DNA of 40,198 nucleotides from a virus, in the IMG/VR virus record IMGVR_UViG_3300008267_009052, positions 1 through 40,198 of that record; one strand, given 5' to 3'. Shown here piece by piece: positions 1-8,004 of the stretch (the first letter of the stretch is position 1; the number at the start of each line of letters is the position of its first letter). The position numbers and the translations under genes were made by a program. The notes below the pieces were generated by a model. It ran no database searches and had not been told where the DNA came from. It saw only the letters and a list, made by a program, of their open reading frames with translations.

Positions 1-15
1 TGGGGTTTTTTAATT
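1..15. terminator. Right arm of a terminator hairpin cut by the window edge
   Basis: The window opens with TGGGGTTTTTT, the same right arm plus T-run seen in complete terminators at 6904-6930 and 39207-39240. The left arm would lie outside the window. It would end a plus-strand transcript coming from the left, and its reverse complement could also follow the minus-strand tmRNA. Confidence 0.35.
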
Positions 16-20
16 TATTG

Positions 21-406
21 AGGAGAAAGCGGGAGTTGAACCCGCGTCTTGAACATCTTGATAATTAAGGACTACACGCTTAGGTTAACATTTTCTAATG
101 TTCCAAAAATAGTTAATTCGTTCTTCACCATCGTGAATTTAACAACCAATGGATGACTCGATTTCGGGTTCAGTCAATTTTCCACCTTTGTAGAGACTTC
201 TGTTCCTAGGTTATATGTCCATCGACCCGTTAGTAGTTACTTAATCTTAAGCAGCCACAGTAGCATCTTCACGGATTAATCCGATAGTTGCCATTTTGTC
301 TAAAACGTTGCCGTCTATAAATCGATACCGTAGATTTAAGTGATAGATATCTTCTCACTGCGTGCCCCGAATGACCAACCATGCCAGTCGATTCCAATTT
401 TTCCCC
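21..406 (-). ncRNA. ssrA: Transfer-messenger RNA (tmRNA)
   Basis: Read on the minus strand, the RNA starts GGGGAAAAATTGGAATCGAC, the usual tmRNA 5' end, and finishes with the T-arm GACGCGGGTTCAACTCCCGC and acceptor strand TTTCTCC. The acceptor stem pairs GGGGAAA with TTTCTCC and keeps the G3-U wobble that alanyl-tRNA synthetase recognises. The base after the stem is U where bacterial tmRNAs usually have A, and CCA is not encoded. The RNA rescues stalled ribosomes by adding an encoded tag. Its length of about 386 nt fits one-piece bacterial tmRNAs. It is divergent from the gene at 502, with a host-type promoter upstream. The ends are inferred from pairing and could be off by one or two bases. 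Confidence 0.93.
247..312 (-). other. tmRNA tag-peptide reading frame
   Basis: The tag frame is set by TAGAC followed by the proposed resume codon GGC (312-310), matching the TAGTC-GCA arrangement of E. coli tmRNA. It encodes 21 residues, beginning GNVLDKMATI and ending REDATVAA, then TAA, with a second in-frame TAA two codons later. Bacterial tags usually end in LAA or ALAA; here the end is VAA and the tag is longer than the E. coli tag. The resume codon is inferred by analogy. The stop and C-terminal sequence are read directly. Confidence 0.75.
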
Positions 407-435
407 TTATATTGTTCAAAGAACGTTTATATCAA

Positions 436-466
436 CAAATATAATAAACAATTCAAATATATCAAA
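436..466 (-). promoter_or_regulatory. Bacteroidota-type promoter for the tmRNA
   Basis: On the minus strand TTTG (466-463) is followed after exactly 19 nt by TATATTTG (443-436). This matches the known Bacteroidota primary-sigma consensus TTTG-N19-21-TAnnTTTG. The start site would fall around 428-430, leaving a leader of about 24 nt before the mature tmRNA 5' end at 406. It differs from the TATTTATA boxes in front of most other genes, which suggests that the host polymerase transcribes the tmRNA. Confidence 0.65.
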
Positions 467-475
467 CGATTCATA

Positions 476-483
476 TATTTATT
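476..483 (+). promoter_or_regulatory. TATTTAT box
   Basis: TATTTATT lies 19 nt before the start codon at 502. It is one member of the recurring candidate phage-promoter motif in this window. Confidence 0.4.
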
Positions 484-501
484 AATAAAAAACTTTAATT
501 T

Positions 502-1887
502 ATGAGTTATACAGATTTAATCGATATATCGAATGGTGATAAAGAGGCTGCAGAATCTTTTGAATATGAAAATGATATTGTTTCGGATGTTAAGTTCTTT
601 GAGACAAAACCGGCAAAAAGCGTTGTTATTATACAGTTTGAAAATGATGATAAATTTTACGATCTATTTGATATGAATGATAGCGATAAATCATTTATTA
701 ACGGTGTTAACAGTTATTACGGTATAGATTTTGTTGACTCATATTGGTTAGATGAAGAATGGGATGAAGGTTATTTGGTACAACAAATAACCAATCAAGA
801 TTTAATTAAAGAAATAATTAAAAATATGGATCCAACATTCGATTTCACCAAGAATGACGATAATATGTATAAAAAAATATCATCAATGTTATATACACTT
901 AATGAACGTGAAGTTGATAATATTAAAGATACATTTAGAAACATCATGGATAGAAATGCCAATATTGCCGCAAAAAAACAAATTGATGATGATTTTTGTA
1001 ACGTTTTTAGTGATATTAAATTCATGGAAAAGAAATGTGGTGAACATAAATATTACACCACGGTTACCAATCTAATTAGATTATACGAATTAAGCGATAA
1101 TAAAGACCTTGATCTATACGAATTGATTAAGTTTTATGCCGAGCAAAAGGATCTTGGTGATAACTATTACTTTGAGGACACATACGATTTAATGTGGAGA
1201 AACTTCGATAATGATGAATTTAACGATAGCGTTCAAGGAGAACTAAAAAGTTTACTTGAATCATCCGAAGAATATTATGATGTATCACCAAATCCTGAAG
1301 AATTAAAAAAGATGATTGAAATGGTTGGTAAAATGGGAGGGTTTAATCAATGGATTGACTTACGTCCAAATAAAGAAAATAAAATAATGTTTTTTAGTAT
1401 TGATAATGAAACAAATTTTTTGAAGTTCGCAATAACAAAAAAAGGTAGTACGTGGGAATCTGAAACAAGAAGTGTTGATAACCTTGAAGATTTGAATAAT
1501 GTTATTTTCCAACCAGAATTATTTGAAAATAGAAATAAAAGAAATGAATTAATTATGGAACAAATAACAAGTGAGGAAATTGCAAATGAGTTCTATAATG
1601 AAAATAAAAATCTATTCAACGGAAAAGCAACACCAATTAGTTATTTAACCGACGCATTAAATAAATTCAACCAAAATCCAAAAAGACCAAAATTAAATTT
1701 GGATAAGTTAATCGAATTATCAAAAACAAAAAATCCATTGTTTAAGTTGGATTTCTTTTTTTTACAAAACGGAAGAATGGAGAAACCATTAACAACCGCA
1801 AACCTACAAGTTGGAAAAGATGTTAAATTTGTCTTAACAAGAATTCCAGGAAATAATTTTATTCCAGGTGTAAAAGTTAATTTCTAA
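502..1887 (+). CDS. Hypothetical protein, 461 aa
   Basis: I do not recognise this protein. It is acidic and hydrophilic, with no signal peptide, membrane segment or evident catalytic motif. The N-terminal third is rich in Asp and Glu, the middle looks helical, and the last 60 residues are more basic (LNLDKLIELSKTKNPLFKLD). The ATG at 502 follows a TATTTAT box by about 20 nt. It sits between the divergent tmRNA and a metallopeptidase gene 23 nt downstream, so it may share an operon with the peptidase. It could be a regulator or a virion component, but nothing in the sequence decides. Confidence 0.75.
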   Translation: MSYTDLIDISNGDKEAAESFEYENDIVSDVKFFETKPAKSVVIIQFENDDKFYDLFDMNDSDKSFINGVNSYYGIDFVDSYWLDEEWDEGYLVQQITNQDLIKEIIKNMDPTFDFTKNDDNMYKKISSMLYTLNEREVDNIKDTFRNIMDRNANIAAKKQIDDDFCNVFSDIKFMEKKCGEHKYYTTVTNLIRLYELSDNKDLDLYELIKFYAEQKDLGDNYYFEDTYDLMWRNFDNDEFNDSVQGELKSLLESSEEYYDVSPNPEELKKMIEMVGKMGGFNQWIDLRPNKENKIMFFSIDNETNFLKFAITKKGSTWESETRSVDNLEDLNNVIFQPELFENRNKRNELIMEQITSEEIANEFYNENKNLFNGKATPISYLTDALNKFNQNPKRPKLNLDKLIELSKTKNPLFKLDFFFLQNGRMEKPLTTANLQVGKDVKFVLTRIPGNNFIPGVKVNF

Positions 1888-1910
1888 AAATTATTCCATA
1901 TATTTGTTAT

Positions 1911-2729
1911 ATGGAAAGAGATTATAATTTACTAAAAGAGGTTTTATCAGTACCTACTAAGACTTATAAGGAAGATCTAATGATAGGATTCCTAGTCAAC
2001 TGGTTAACCGAGAATGGTTATAATCATTATTTGGACGACCGTAAAAATATCTATGTAACAAAACAAACGGATGATATTGAATATTTCCCTTGTGTTGTGT
2101 CTCACATCGATACCGTCCACAATATTGATACTATTAATATTAAAGAAATGTTATTACCCAACGAACAGGGTGAACTCAAACCGTCCTTAAAGGCATATAA
2201 TGATGATGGTAAGGAAACTGGTATTGGTGGTGATGATAAGTGCGGCGTATTTGCTTGTCTTGAACTATTAAAAGAGTTACCAAACCTTAAGGTCGCATTC
2301 TTCGTATCCGAAGAAACAGGTTGTCATGGATCAAGAAATTCTGACCCCACCTTTTTTGAAAATGTTGGTTATGCAATACAATTCGACGCACCCGGTAATT
2401 CCATGGTTAGCGAATATTGTATGGGAACAAAATTATTTGATCGTAAGAGTGAATTCTTTGAGAAGTGTGATCAAGTATTGACCGAATCATTTAATGGTCG
2501 TAACGACTACCAATCACATCCATATACCGATGTTTATGCGTTAAAGAAGTTATATAACTTTTCATGTATTAACTTCGCAATAGGTTATTACGATTATCAT
2601 ACAAAACATGAATATGTTGTTGTTGAAGATGTTTATTCGGGGATTGAATCCGGTAAAAAAATGATTGAGACCCTAGGTTACGAGTTTTATAAATTCGAAG
2701 AAGGAAAAGGGGTTGTTTTTGGTTATTAA
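1911..2729 (+). CDS. M20/M28-type metallopeptidase (aminopeptidase-like)
   Basis: The protein looks like a co-catalytic di-zinc peptidase of the M20/M28/M42 group, close in style to tripeptidase T. Candidate metal ligands appear in the expected order: His65 in SHIDTVH, Asp108 in GIGGDDKCG, Glu134/Glu135 in FVSEETG, Asp159 in FDAPGN, and His230 or His233 near the C-terminus (YHTKHEY). At 272 aa it is shorter than full PepT (about 400), so the lid/dimerisation domain is probably reduced or absent. There is no signal peptide, so it should act in the cytoplasm on peptides, perhaps those released by Clp. TATATTTG at 1899-1906, just before the ATG, may be a host-type -7 element. A bidirectional terminator follows. 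Confidence 0.82.
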   Translation: MERDYNLLKEVLSVPTKTYKEDLMIGFLVNWLTENGYNHYLDDRKNIYVTKQTDDIEYFPCVVSHIDTVHNIDTINIKEMLLPNEQGELKPSLKAYNDDGKETGIGGDDKCGVFACLELLKELPNLKVAFFVSEETGCHGSRNSDPTFFENVGYAIQFDAPGNSMVSEYCMGTKLFDRKSEFFEKCDQVLTESFNGRNDYQSHPYTDVYALKKLYNFSCINFAIGYYDYHTKHEYVVVEDVYSGIESGKKMIETLGYEFYKFEEGKGVVFGY

Positions 2730-2766
2730 TAAAAAAAAGTATAATAAAAAAAAAGTGTAATAAAAA

Positions 2767-2795
2767 AAGGGGGATTCTATTCCCCCTTCTTTTTT
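2767..2795. terminator. Bidirectional terminator between peptidase and clp
   Basis: AAGGGGG and CCCCCTT pair around an 8-nt loop, with T-runs on both sides. It can end the plus-strand peptidase transcript and the minus-strand clp transcript. The clp stop codon (2779-2777) lies in the loop. Confidence 0.8.
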
Positions 2796-3397
2796 CTACC
2801 TCTTTTCTTAGGTTCTTCTTCTATTTTTGTGATTTTAACTTCGTTATTTTCACTTGACACTAGGTATTGAGTATTTTCGGACAATCTACCGGCCAATATT
2901 TCTTCGGATATATAATCTTCAACTTTGTCCTGTATTGCTCGTTTAAGTGGTCTTGCTCCGTACATTTCATCATACCCAACTTCTGATATCATATTAATTA
3001 ACGATTCGTCGAATGTGAAGAAATACTTGATTTTACCAATTCTTTCTTTTAACTTGGAAAATTCTAATCTCACGATTTTGTTTACGTCCTCTTTAACTAA
3101 TCTATTAAAGAAAATTACTTCATCGATTCGGTTTAAGAACTCAGGTGCGAAGAACTTTTGTAATTCCTTTTTAAGAACATCACGTTTTTGTTCTTCTTGA
3201 GCGTAACTTTTATTACTAGTTGTAAAACCAACACCTGTACCGAAATCCTGTAATTTTCTAACACCTATATTGGAAGTCATAATAATAACGCAATTCTTAA
3301 AGTTAATTTTCCTACCTAAACTATCGGTCATGTGACCATCATCCAGTACTTGTAATAACACTGAGAATATATCTTTATGAGCCTTTTCAACTTCCAT
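2777..3397 (-). CDS. ClpA/ClpC-type ATPase, C-terminal part of D2 (fragment)
   Basis: This is the end of a Hsp100/Clp unfoldase. It begins at [20 protein letters not shown] and continues through the sensor-1 region (VIIMTSNIG), the FAPEFLNRIDEVIFF segment and the sensor-2 motif GARPLKRAIQ, ending with a basic tail (KKRGRKKKGE). In intact relatives about 25 residues join PGY to this point, covering the D2 pore loop and the Walker B VLFDE. These are absent from the DNA and the frame changes, so this piece is in a different frame from the fragment at 3387-3839, with which it overlaps by 11 nt. The ATG at 3397 may be accidental. The gene looks decayed, or the assembly has lost a short stretch. 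Confidence 0.8.
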   Translation of the reverse strand: MEVEKAHKDIFSVLLQVLDDGHMTDSLGRKINFKNCVIIMTSNIGVRKLQDFGTGVGFTTSNKSYAQEEQKRDVLKKELQKFFAPEFLNRIDEVIFFNRLVKEDVNKIVRLEFSKLKERIGKIKYFFTFDESLINMISEVGYDEMYGARPLKRAIQDKVEDYISEEILAGRLSENTQYLVSSENNEVKITKIEEEPKKRGRKKKGE

Positions 3398-3839
3398 ACC
3401 CCGGCATAGAACCTATCAATCTAGAAATTGAATGTTTTTCCTGGTACTCAGACATGTCAACACGTATTAAAGAATCTTCATTCCCAAAGATTTGTTTTGC
3501 CAATTGTTTTGCTAAATATGTTTTACCAACACCGGTACTACCAAGGAAGATAAAAGACCCTATTGGTTTATTTGGATCTTTAATACCCAATCTATTTCTA
3601 CGTATTGACTTAGCAATTTTAGTAACAGCTTCAGACTGACCAATAACCTTGTCGTTTAATGAATTTTCCAATTCTGATAATTGTTTGGATTCATCTGAAT
3701 TTAATTTGGATACCGGTATTTTAGTCATATTAGATACAACATCATATACCAATTCGATTGGGATCTCACGTTTATTAGTATTTAATTCTTCTTCGAATTT
3801 CTTCTTCTCAGTATCTAATTTATTTGTTTTGTGCTTCAA
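3387..3839 (-). CDS. ClpA/ClpC-type ATPase, middle region and start of D2 (fragment)
   Basis: The fragment holds the end of the coiled-coil linker ([18 protein letters not shown]), the [19 protein letters not shown] region, and the D2 Walker A GSTGVGKT with [22 protein letters not shown]. It then hits a stop where relatives read PGYVGY. Its own start would be a TTG at 3839 inside the preceding frame, which ends at 3820. Compared with Bacteroidota ClpC, about 20 linker residues between EDLK and DTEKK are missing and the frame shifts +1. Taken with the next lesion, D2 would lack Walker B and its pore loop, so it should not hydrolyse ATP. Confidence 0.8.
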   Translation of the reverse strand: MKHKTNKLDTEKKKFEEELNTNKREIPIELVYDVVSNMTKIPVSKLNSDESKQLSELENSLNDKVIGQSEAVTKIAKSIRRNRLGIKDPNKPIGSFIFLGSTGVGKTYLAKQLAKQIFGNEDSLIRVDMSEYQEKHSISRLIGSMPGYGS

Positions 3840-4854
3840 GTTTTAAGTCCTCAATCACTTTTGGCATTTTAACTTCAACTTGACTTCTAGCCCCAACTTC
3901 ATCTAAAATATCGAACGCCTTATCAGGAAATTCTCGGTCTGTTATATAACGTTCGGCTAATTCAACACACGTTACTAATACTTCATCGGTGTAAATAACT
4001 TTATGATAATTCTCGTACTTTTCTTTTGCATTTTTAAGAATTTGTAACGTCTCATCTTTTGAAGGAGAATCAACAACCACTTTTTGGAAACGTCTTTCTA
4101 ATGCACCGTCCTTTTCAAAGTTCTTCCTATATTCATCTAATGTTGTCGCTCCGACACATTGTATTTCACCCCTTGCTAATGCTGGTTTGAATATGTTTGA
4201 CGCATCCATTGTTCCTGAAGAATTTCCGGCTCCAACTATTGTATGGATTTCATCAATAAAAACAATAATGTTTGGATTGTTTTGCAATTCTTCGATGATC
4301 ACCTTCATTCGTTCTTCAAATTGACCACGGTATTTGGTCCCAGCAACGATTGAGGTCATATCTAATGATACGATTCTTTTGTCCATTAAATTTCTTGGAC
4401 ACTCACCATTAAGAATTTTGAAGGCAAGACCCTCAACTATAGCAGTTTTACCACAATTATGGGAAACAATTCCGTTGGAGATATATTTTCGTTCAGTATC
4501 CAATACTTCAAGGTCGTATGTATCTTCAATACCATATTCTTCATACGATATCACCTCAGATAATTCGTTATTTTCGCACCATACCATTTCACCTTCAGTG
4601 ATATTAGATAATGCGACCCAATACGCGTTATTTTCGAATTGTAAGGTTGGGTTTAACGAATTTTCCGTTACCTCAACAAAATGTGAATCCGATCCGACCA
4701 ATTCAAAACCATTATTTAATTTTATTTTGATACAGGTTTTATTCTTCTTTTTATAAAGATTGCCCACGGGTTTGTATCCGGATGGGGTGTTGATTGCGTA
4801 AGTACCGCCTTCAGACTCCGCCAACTCAAAAAATTCTTTAATCGTTAACTTCAT
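3820..4854 (-). CDS. Split-intein C-half fused to Clp ATPase D1 (C-extein)
   Basis: Residues 1-133 are the C-terminal half of a split intein ending [10 protein letters not shown]. Residue 134 is the +1 Cys, starting [11 protein letters not shown], the second half of the D1 Walker A motif. D1 follows, with Walker [26 protein letters not shown] and the arginine-finger region LERRFQKV. The natural partner is the N-half at 6057-6302; splicing would restore GEPG-CGKT in one chain. The ATG overlaps the stop of the upstream endonuclease (ATGA), so translation is probably coupled. The frame ends early at EAQNK in the middle-domain coiled coil, where relatives continue. Confidence 0.9.
   Translation of the reverse strand: MKLTIKEFFELAESEGGTYAINTPSGYKPVGNLYKKKNKTCIKIKLNNGFELVGSDSHFVEVTENSLNPTLQFENNAYWVALSNITEGEMVWCENNELSEVISYEEYGIEDTYDLEVLDTERKYISNGIVSHNCGKTAIVEGLAFKILNGECPRNLMDKRIVSLDMTSIVAGTKYRGQFEERMKVIIEELQNNPNIIVFIDEIHTIVGAGNSSGTMDASNIFKPALARGEIQCVGATTLDEYRKNFEKDGALERRFQKVVVDSPSKDETLQILKNAKEKYENYHKVIYTDEVLVTCVELAERYITDREFPDKAFDILDEVGARSQVEVKMPKVIEDLKLEAQNK
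4456..4854 (-). other. Split intein C-terminal fragment (IntC, 133 aa)
   Basis: The fragment contains intein-like beta segments (block B-like GSDSHFVEV), block F-like [19 protein letters not shown], and the terminal SHN followed by Cys. There is no endonuclease domain. With the 24-residue N-half the whole intein would be 157 aa, a mini-intein. The break lies just after block A, as in known atypically split inteins with N-halves of about 25 residues. Confidence 0.88.
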
Positions 4855-6017
4855 ATTATTGTTTTTAATTGTTTAATCAATTCATCAAAATTCGTTGATT
4901 GAATTAATTTTAATTTATTTTTTTTACAAAATAAAATCTTTTGACCCATTTTACTTAGGTATTGTTCCTGTGTTGAGTTTAATTTATTAAAGTTTTTACC
5001 ATCAAGCATACCAAAATACTCGATATATGTATTTTTAGAAGGGATGTAGAAGTCGTATTTATAATTACTATTAGGATACCTACCTTCATATATAAAATCC
5101 ACACCATTCTCAATTAAAAATAATGATAACCGATATTCTTTAACACTCTTGAACCGATTACCATTACTATAAATTGGTGTACCATAAGTTTGGTAATCCC
5201 ACTTAAATATGGTCTTTTCAACCATTAAATTTTTAATAGTGTCTCGGTCAGTGTTAAATTTAGAATGTATTAATCTACTATTAATATATGGTAATACATC
5301 CGAATATCTTTTAACATCAATTTCCTCTAAAATTTTGTCAACGAACGATTCTATTGTCTCTTCAATTAAATACTTTAAGATTATTTTTTTAGTCCCCTCA
5401 AGGAATGATGTTCTTTTCACCATAAAGTTATAATCGTTTGTTTTGTATGAATTCTTCCTCTTATTTATATCGTCAATATTGATATTATTTTTTAACGAAT
5501 TTACCCATTTTTTTTGACGTTCATTAAAAATTTCTAACCCCACATCTTCACCATATTTCTCAATACACTTATCAAGACTAAATGTTGATTGACGTTTTTT
5601 TAATTCTTCTTTAGCTTTTTCTTCATCATAACCTTTTGAAATCCAATATTCGATTCGACTAGTTGTCGAACTATAATATAGTTCAGGGTTTTTACTTTTC
5701 TTTTCCCTTAAAATATTTGAATTTGATTTTTGTTTTTTACTAATAAAATCATTAATATCAATATCATCCCACCCCATACATTCCAAAAATTTAGGGTTGT
5801 AGATTGTTTCGGGATAATCTAAAACCTTTTTTAATGTTGGCTTTACCATTTTGAATGGTAACGAGTCCGTGGTATCAATTTTTTCCTGTATTTCTTTTAA
5901 TTTGTTCTCAGGGAATTTCTTAAAAAATTTATAGAGTTTATTTTGAATAATAAACTTTTCAAAATCGAGGGGTGTTTGTATCACCCCCATTACTTTTCTA
6001 TTATAGGTTATGTTCAT
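4851..6017 (-). CDS. Vsr-like (EDxHD-type) homing endonuclease inside a fractured clp gene
   Basis: This is a free-standing endonuclease of 388 aa between the two halves of the clp gene. The C-terminal part has a Vsr-like nuclease core ([18 protein letters not shown] then TYIEYFGM). The middle holds the [19 protein letters not shown] and [15 protein letters not shown] segments common in phage homing endonucleases. The equivalent of the catalytic motif is divergent, so activity is uncertain. It has its own TATTTATA box at 6049-6056, 32 nt before the ATG, and its stop overlaps the IntC start. Placement between split-intein halves matches the published fractured-gene arrangement, where the nuclease presumably spreads the split-intein allele. 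Confidence 0.87.
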   Translation of the reverse strand: MNITYNRKVMGVIQTPLDFEKFIIQNKLYKFFKKFPENKLKEIQEKIDTTDSLPFKMVKPTLKKVLDYPETIYNPKFLECMGWDDIDINDFISKKQKSNSNILREKKSKNPELYYSSTTSRIEYWISKGYDEEKAKEELKKRQSTFSLDKCIEKYGEDVGLEIFNERQKKWVNSLKNNINIDDINKRKNSYKTNDYNFMVKRTSFLEGTKKIILKYLIEETIESFVDKILEEIDVKRYSDVLPYINSRLIHSKFNTDRDTIKNLMVEKTIFKWDYQTYGTPIYSNGNRFKSVKEYRLSLFLIENGVDFIYEGRYPNSNYKYDFYIPSKNTYIEYFGMLDGKNFNKLNSTQEQYLSKMGQKILFCKKNKLKLIQSTNFDELIKQLKTII

Positions 6018-6048
6018 AGTTAATCAGGGTTTGGTAAATACCCATACC

Positions 6049-6056
6049 TATAAATA
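6049..6056 (-). promoter_or_regulatory. TATTTATA box before the homing endonuclease
   Basis: TGATATTTATA on the minus strand overlaps the IntN stop codon and lies about 32 nt before the endonuclease ATG. It could drive the endonuclease and IntC-Clp independently of the N-half. Confidence 0.45.
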
Positions 6057-6302
6057 TCACATTTCTTCGATTTTGTGAGTACCCTCATCTGAAATTTTAA
6101 CAACTTCGATGATTGTATCACCAATCACACATCCAGGCTCACCAATTATAATTGGGTTATTCTTCTTCCTTCTCGACAAGATTTGTGCAATTCTGTTTAT
6201 TTCTTGTTCTCTTCCTATAACAGGGTCTATTTTACCTTGTTCGGCCAATTTAATTAGGTCACGACTAAAGTTATCTAGAACTGGTGTTGATGAATCTAAA
6301 AA
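6057..6302 (-). CDS. Clp ATPase D1 N-extein fused to split-intein N-half (5' end unclear)
   Basis: The frame reads [18 protein letters not shown], then [19 protein letters not shown] and IIIGEPG, the standard start of a ClpA/ClpC D1. Cys1 of the intein (codon 6131-6129) and 23 more intein residues follow, then a stop. There is no good start codon: an ATG at 6308-6306 is followed at once by an in-frame TGA, and the only candidate inside is a TTG at 6248. The usual Clp N-domain is absent, and only about 90 nt separate this from the divergent hsp20 gene. Either the 5' end is damaged or a non-ATG start is used. Confidence 0.85.
   Translation of the reverse strand, partial: FLDSSTPVLDNFSRDLIKLAEQGKIDPVIGREQEINRIAQILSRRKKNNPIIIGEPGCVIGDTIIEVVKISDEGTHKIEEM
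6060..6131 (-). other. Split intein N-terminal fragment (IntN, 24 aa)
   Basis: The fragment [17 protein letters not shown] and seven further residues form intein block A, and translation then stops. Cys1 directly follows GEPG, so the insertion point is inside the D1 P-loop. The short N-half marks an atypical split intein. Confidence 0.88.
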
Positions 6303-6396
6303 TCACATAAAATCAATTAAAAAAATTATTTGACTTTTGAAGATGTTTGGTTATAATTAGGTTAACAATAAATATAAACTTAAAAAAATTAATGTT

Positions 6397-6894
6397 ATGA
6401 CAAAAACTTTAGAGAACTTATTAAACTACAACTTGGACACTGAGTTCAGAAACTTCGTTAACGAACTACGTTCAACAACTAATGATTGGGCTAATTGGAA
6501 TCCATCTACACCGTTTAATACGCCTCAACCAACAACTAACACTTGGTCTTTACCAACAACTAACAACTCAACTACTTGGAGAAATCCATTAACAAGAAAT
6601 TATAACTATAAAAGTTATACAACTGAGAATGGTTACGTTTTAACTTTTGATTTACCTGGTTATTCAAAAGAAAACTTAAACGTTGAAATCACTGACAACG
6701 TATTAACAATTGACGGTAGAAGAGAACATGGTTATGGTGAAAATACTTACACAACAACAATTAACGAACGAGTAACATTAAATACTTACGAGTACGATTC
6801 AACTAAAGTTACTGCTGAAGTTACTAATGGTGTGTTAGAGGTTACTTTACCAAAAAACAAAAAAGATAAGAAAAGAACATTAACTCTTATCTAA
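6397..6894 (+). CDS. Small heat-shock protein (Hsp20/alpha-crystallin family)
   Basis: The last 95 residues form an alpha-crystallin domain: YVLTFDLPGYSKENLNVEI, VLTIDGRRE, VTAEVTNGVLEVTLPK. The first 70 residues are a disordered N-terminal arm rich in Thr, Asn, Pro and Trp. The C-terminal IxI-like tail is LTLI. Small heat-shock proteins hold unfolding proteins without ATP and pass them to other chaperones. T4-like and cyanobacterial phages often carry one. At 165 aa it has the normal family length. It is divergent from clp and followed by a strong terminator, so it is monocistronic. Confidence 0.93.
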   Translation: MTKTLENLLNYNLDTEFRNFVNELRSTTNDWANWNPSTPFNTPQPTTNTWSLPTTNNSTTWRNPLTRNYNYKSYTTENGYVLTFDLPGYSKENLNVEITDNVLTIDGRREHGYGENTYTTTINERVTLNTYEYDSTKVTAEVTNGVLEVTLPKNKKDKKRTLTLI

Positions 6895-6903
6895 GAATAA
6901 ACG

Positions 6904-6930
6904 ACCCCACTCCACAAGGTGGGGTTTTTA
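6904..6930 (+). terminator. Rho-independent terminator after hsp20
   Basis: ACCCCAC pairs with GTGGGGT across a short loop, followed by TTTTT. It ends the hsp20 transcript. Confidence 0.88.
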
Positions 6931-6943
6931 ATTTATAAAAATT

Positions 6944-7186
6944 ATGGCAATAACAAAAGAAACTATTCAGGGAACAAAAATTATTTGTGAAATATTATCT
7001 ACTAATATTAAAGGTGCTGAGTATGATACTGAGACTAAAAATTTAATTATTGAATTTAACAATGGTGCTAAGTATGAATATTCTGAAGTTCCCCACCAAA
7101 CATTTACCCAATTAAGAATGAGCGAATCTCAGGGTAAATACTTTTCATCCAAAATTTCTAAGACTTTTAAGTACAAAAAAATATAA
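6944..7186 (+). CDS. KTSC domain protein, 80 aa
   Basis: The C-terminal 55 residues match the KTSC domain: LIIEFNNGAKYEYSEVPHQTF, then SESQGKYFSSKIS and the basic end FKYKKI. KTSC domains are small beta-rich units found alone or next to lysyl-tRNA synthetase modules and are common in phages; no function is firmly assigned. The gene starts just after the hsp20 terminator with an A-rich leader and no strong ribosome-binding site. Confidence 0.8.
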   Translation: MAITKETIQGTKIICEILSTNIKGAEYDTETKNLIIEFNNGAKYEYSEVPHQTFTQLRMSESQGKYFSSKISKTFKYKKI

Positions 7187-7203
7187 TTTTTAATTTTACG
7201 GAC

Positions 7204-7210
7204 TATTTAT
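7204..7210 (+). promoter_or_regulatory. TATTTAT box, very close to a start codon
   Basis: TATTTAT ends 4 nt before the ATG at 7215. If it acts as a -10 element, the transcript would be nearly leaderless. Confidence 0.35.
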
Positions 7211-7214
7211 TGTT

Positions 7215-7973
7215 ATGGGATTGAACGATATATTAAATAGTTTCCGTATTAAAGATGAATTAAATACGTATATTTGGACTGGCGGTGAGGATGGTGGATA
7301 TACCATGAAACCAAAAGTTCGCAATAAAATGTTGCAAATTGCAAACGATTTTATTGAATCATTTAATATACCCGTTGTTGTAAGTGATATTATAATGACG
7401 GGTTCTTTGGCTAATTATAATTGGTCGGAATTCTCAGATATCGATATTCATATTATTGTTGACTTTGATCAGTTTGAAGATGATAAAAAAGAGGTTTACG
7501 AAGAACTGTTCTACCTAAAAAAATCCATTTATAATAAAAATCATAACATAACAATTTATAGTTTTGATGTTGAACTATACGTTGAAAATGAACAAGAAAT
7601 TAAAGACGTTAAGTCTATTGGTAAATTTTCAATATTAAGCAATGAATGGATTGAAGAACCTTCAAAAGAAAAGGTTGATATTGATTATAATCGAATTCAA
7701 CAAAAATCAAAAAAATGGATGAAGGGTATTGATATATTAATTGATACCATTGAAGATGAAGATTATGATACGGCAACTAAATTAATTGACAAATACAATA
7801 ATAAGTTAAGAAAATATCGAGTTAGTGGGTTGAAGAGTGATGGTGAATATTCCGACGAAAATTTGGTATTTAAGACGTTGAGAAGAAATGGTTACCTTGA
7901 GAAATTAAGGAATCTTAAGAATGAATTATCGGATAAATACTTGACATTAAAAGAAACACAACGAATAAAATAG
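7215..7973 (+). CDS. Nucleotidyltransferase-like protein, 252 aa
   Basis: The protein carries a polymerase-beta-type nucleotidyltransferase core. GS at residues 63-64 (IMTGSLANYNW) is followed by the metal-binding DID at 75-77 (SEFSDIDIHIIVD). The third carboxylate could be Asp83 or one further on (YSFDVELYV). The C-terminal half is helical and charged. Such folds add nucleotides to proteins, RNA or small molecules; the substrate here cannot be read. It opens the head-gene region and ends before a new promoter box. Confidence 0.75.
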   Translation: MGLNDILNSFRIKDELNTYIWTGGEDGGYTMKPKVRNKMLQIANDFIESFNIPVVVSDIIMTGSLANYNWSEFSDIDIHIIVDFDQFEDDKKEVYEELFYLKKSIYNKNHNITIYSFDVELYVENEQEIKDVKSIGKFSILSNEWIEEPSKEKVDIDYNRIQQKSKKWMKGIDILIDTIEDEDYDTATKLIDKYNNKLRKYRVSGLKSDGEYSDENLVFKTLRRNGYLEKLRNLKNELSDKYLTLKETQRIK

Positions 7974-8004
7974 TTGTTAATTTTCTTTTTTTGGTTAATA
8001 CTTA

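Noticed and set aside
3380-3850. Programmed frameshifting to join the Clp fragments
   Set aside because: No slippery heptamer or downstream structure was seen, and frameshifting would not restore the missing Walker B and linker residues. Decay or assembly loss explains the data better.
6057-6308. TGA read as tryptophan (alternative code)
   Set aside because: Readthrough of the IntN TGA gives only two more codons before TAG, and TGA acts as a normal stop elsewhere (4851). One odd TGA near the clp start is not enough.
6362-6380. AATAAATATAAAC before hsp20 as a T4-type late promoter
   Set aside because: It partly fits TATAAATA, but it is in the opposite orientation to the motif before other plus-strand genes, and the region is very AT-rich.
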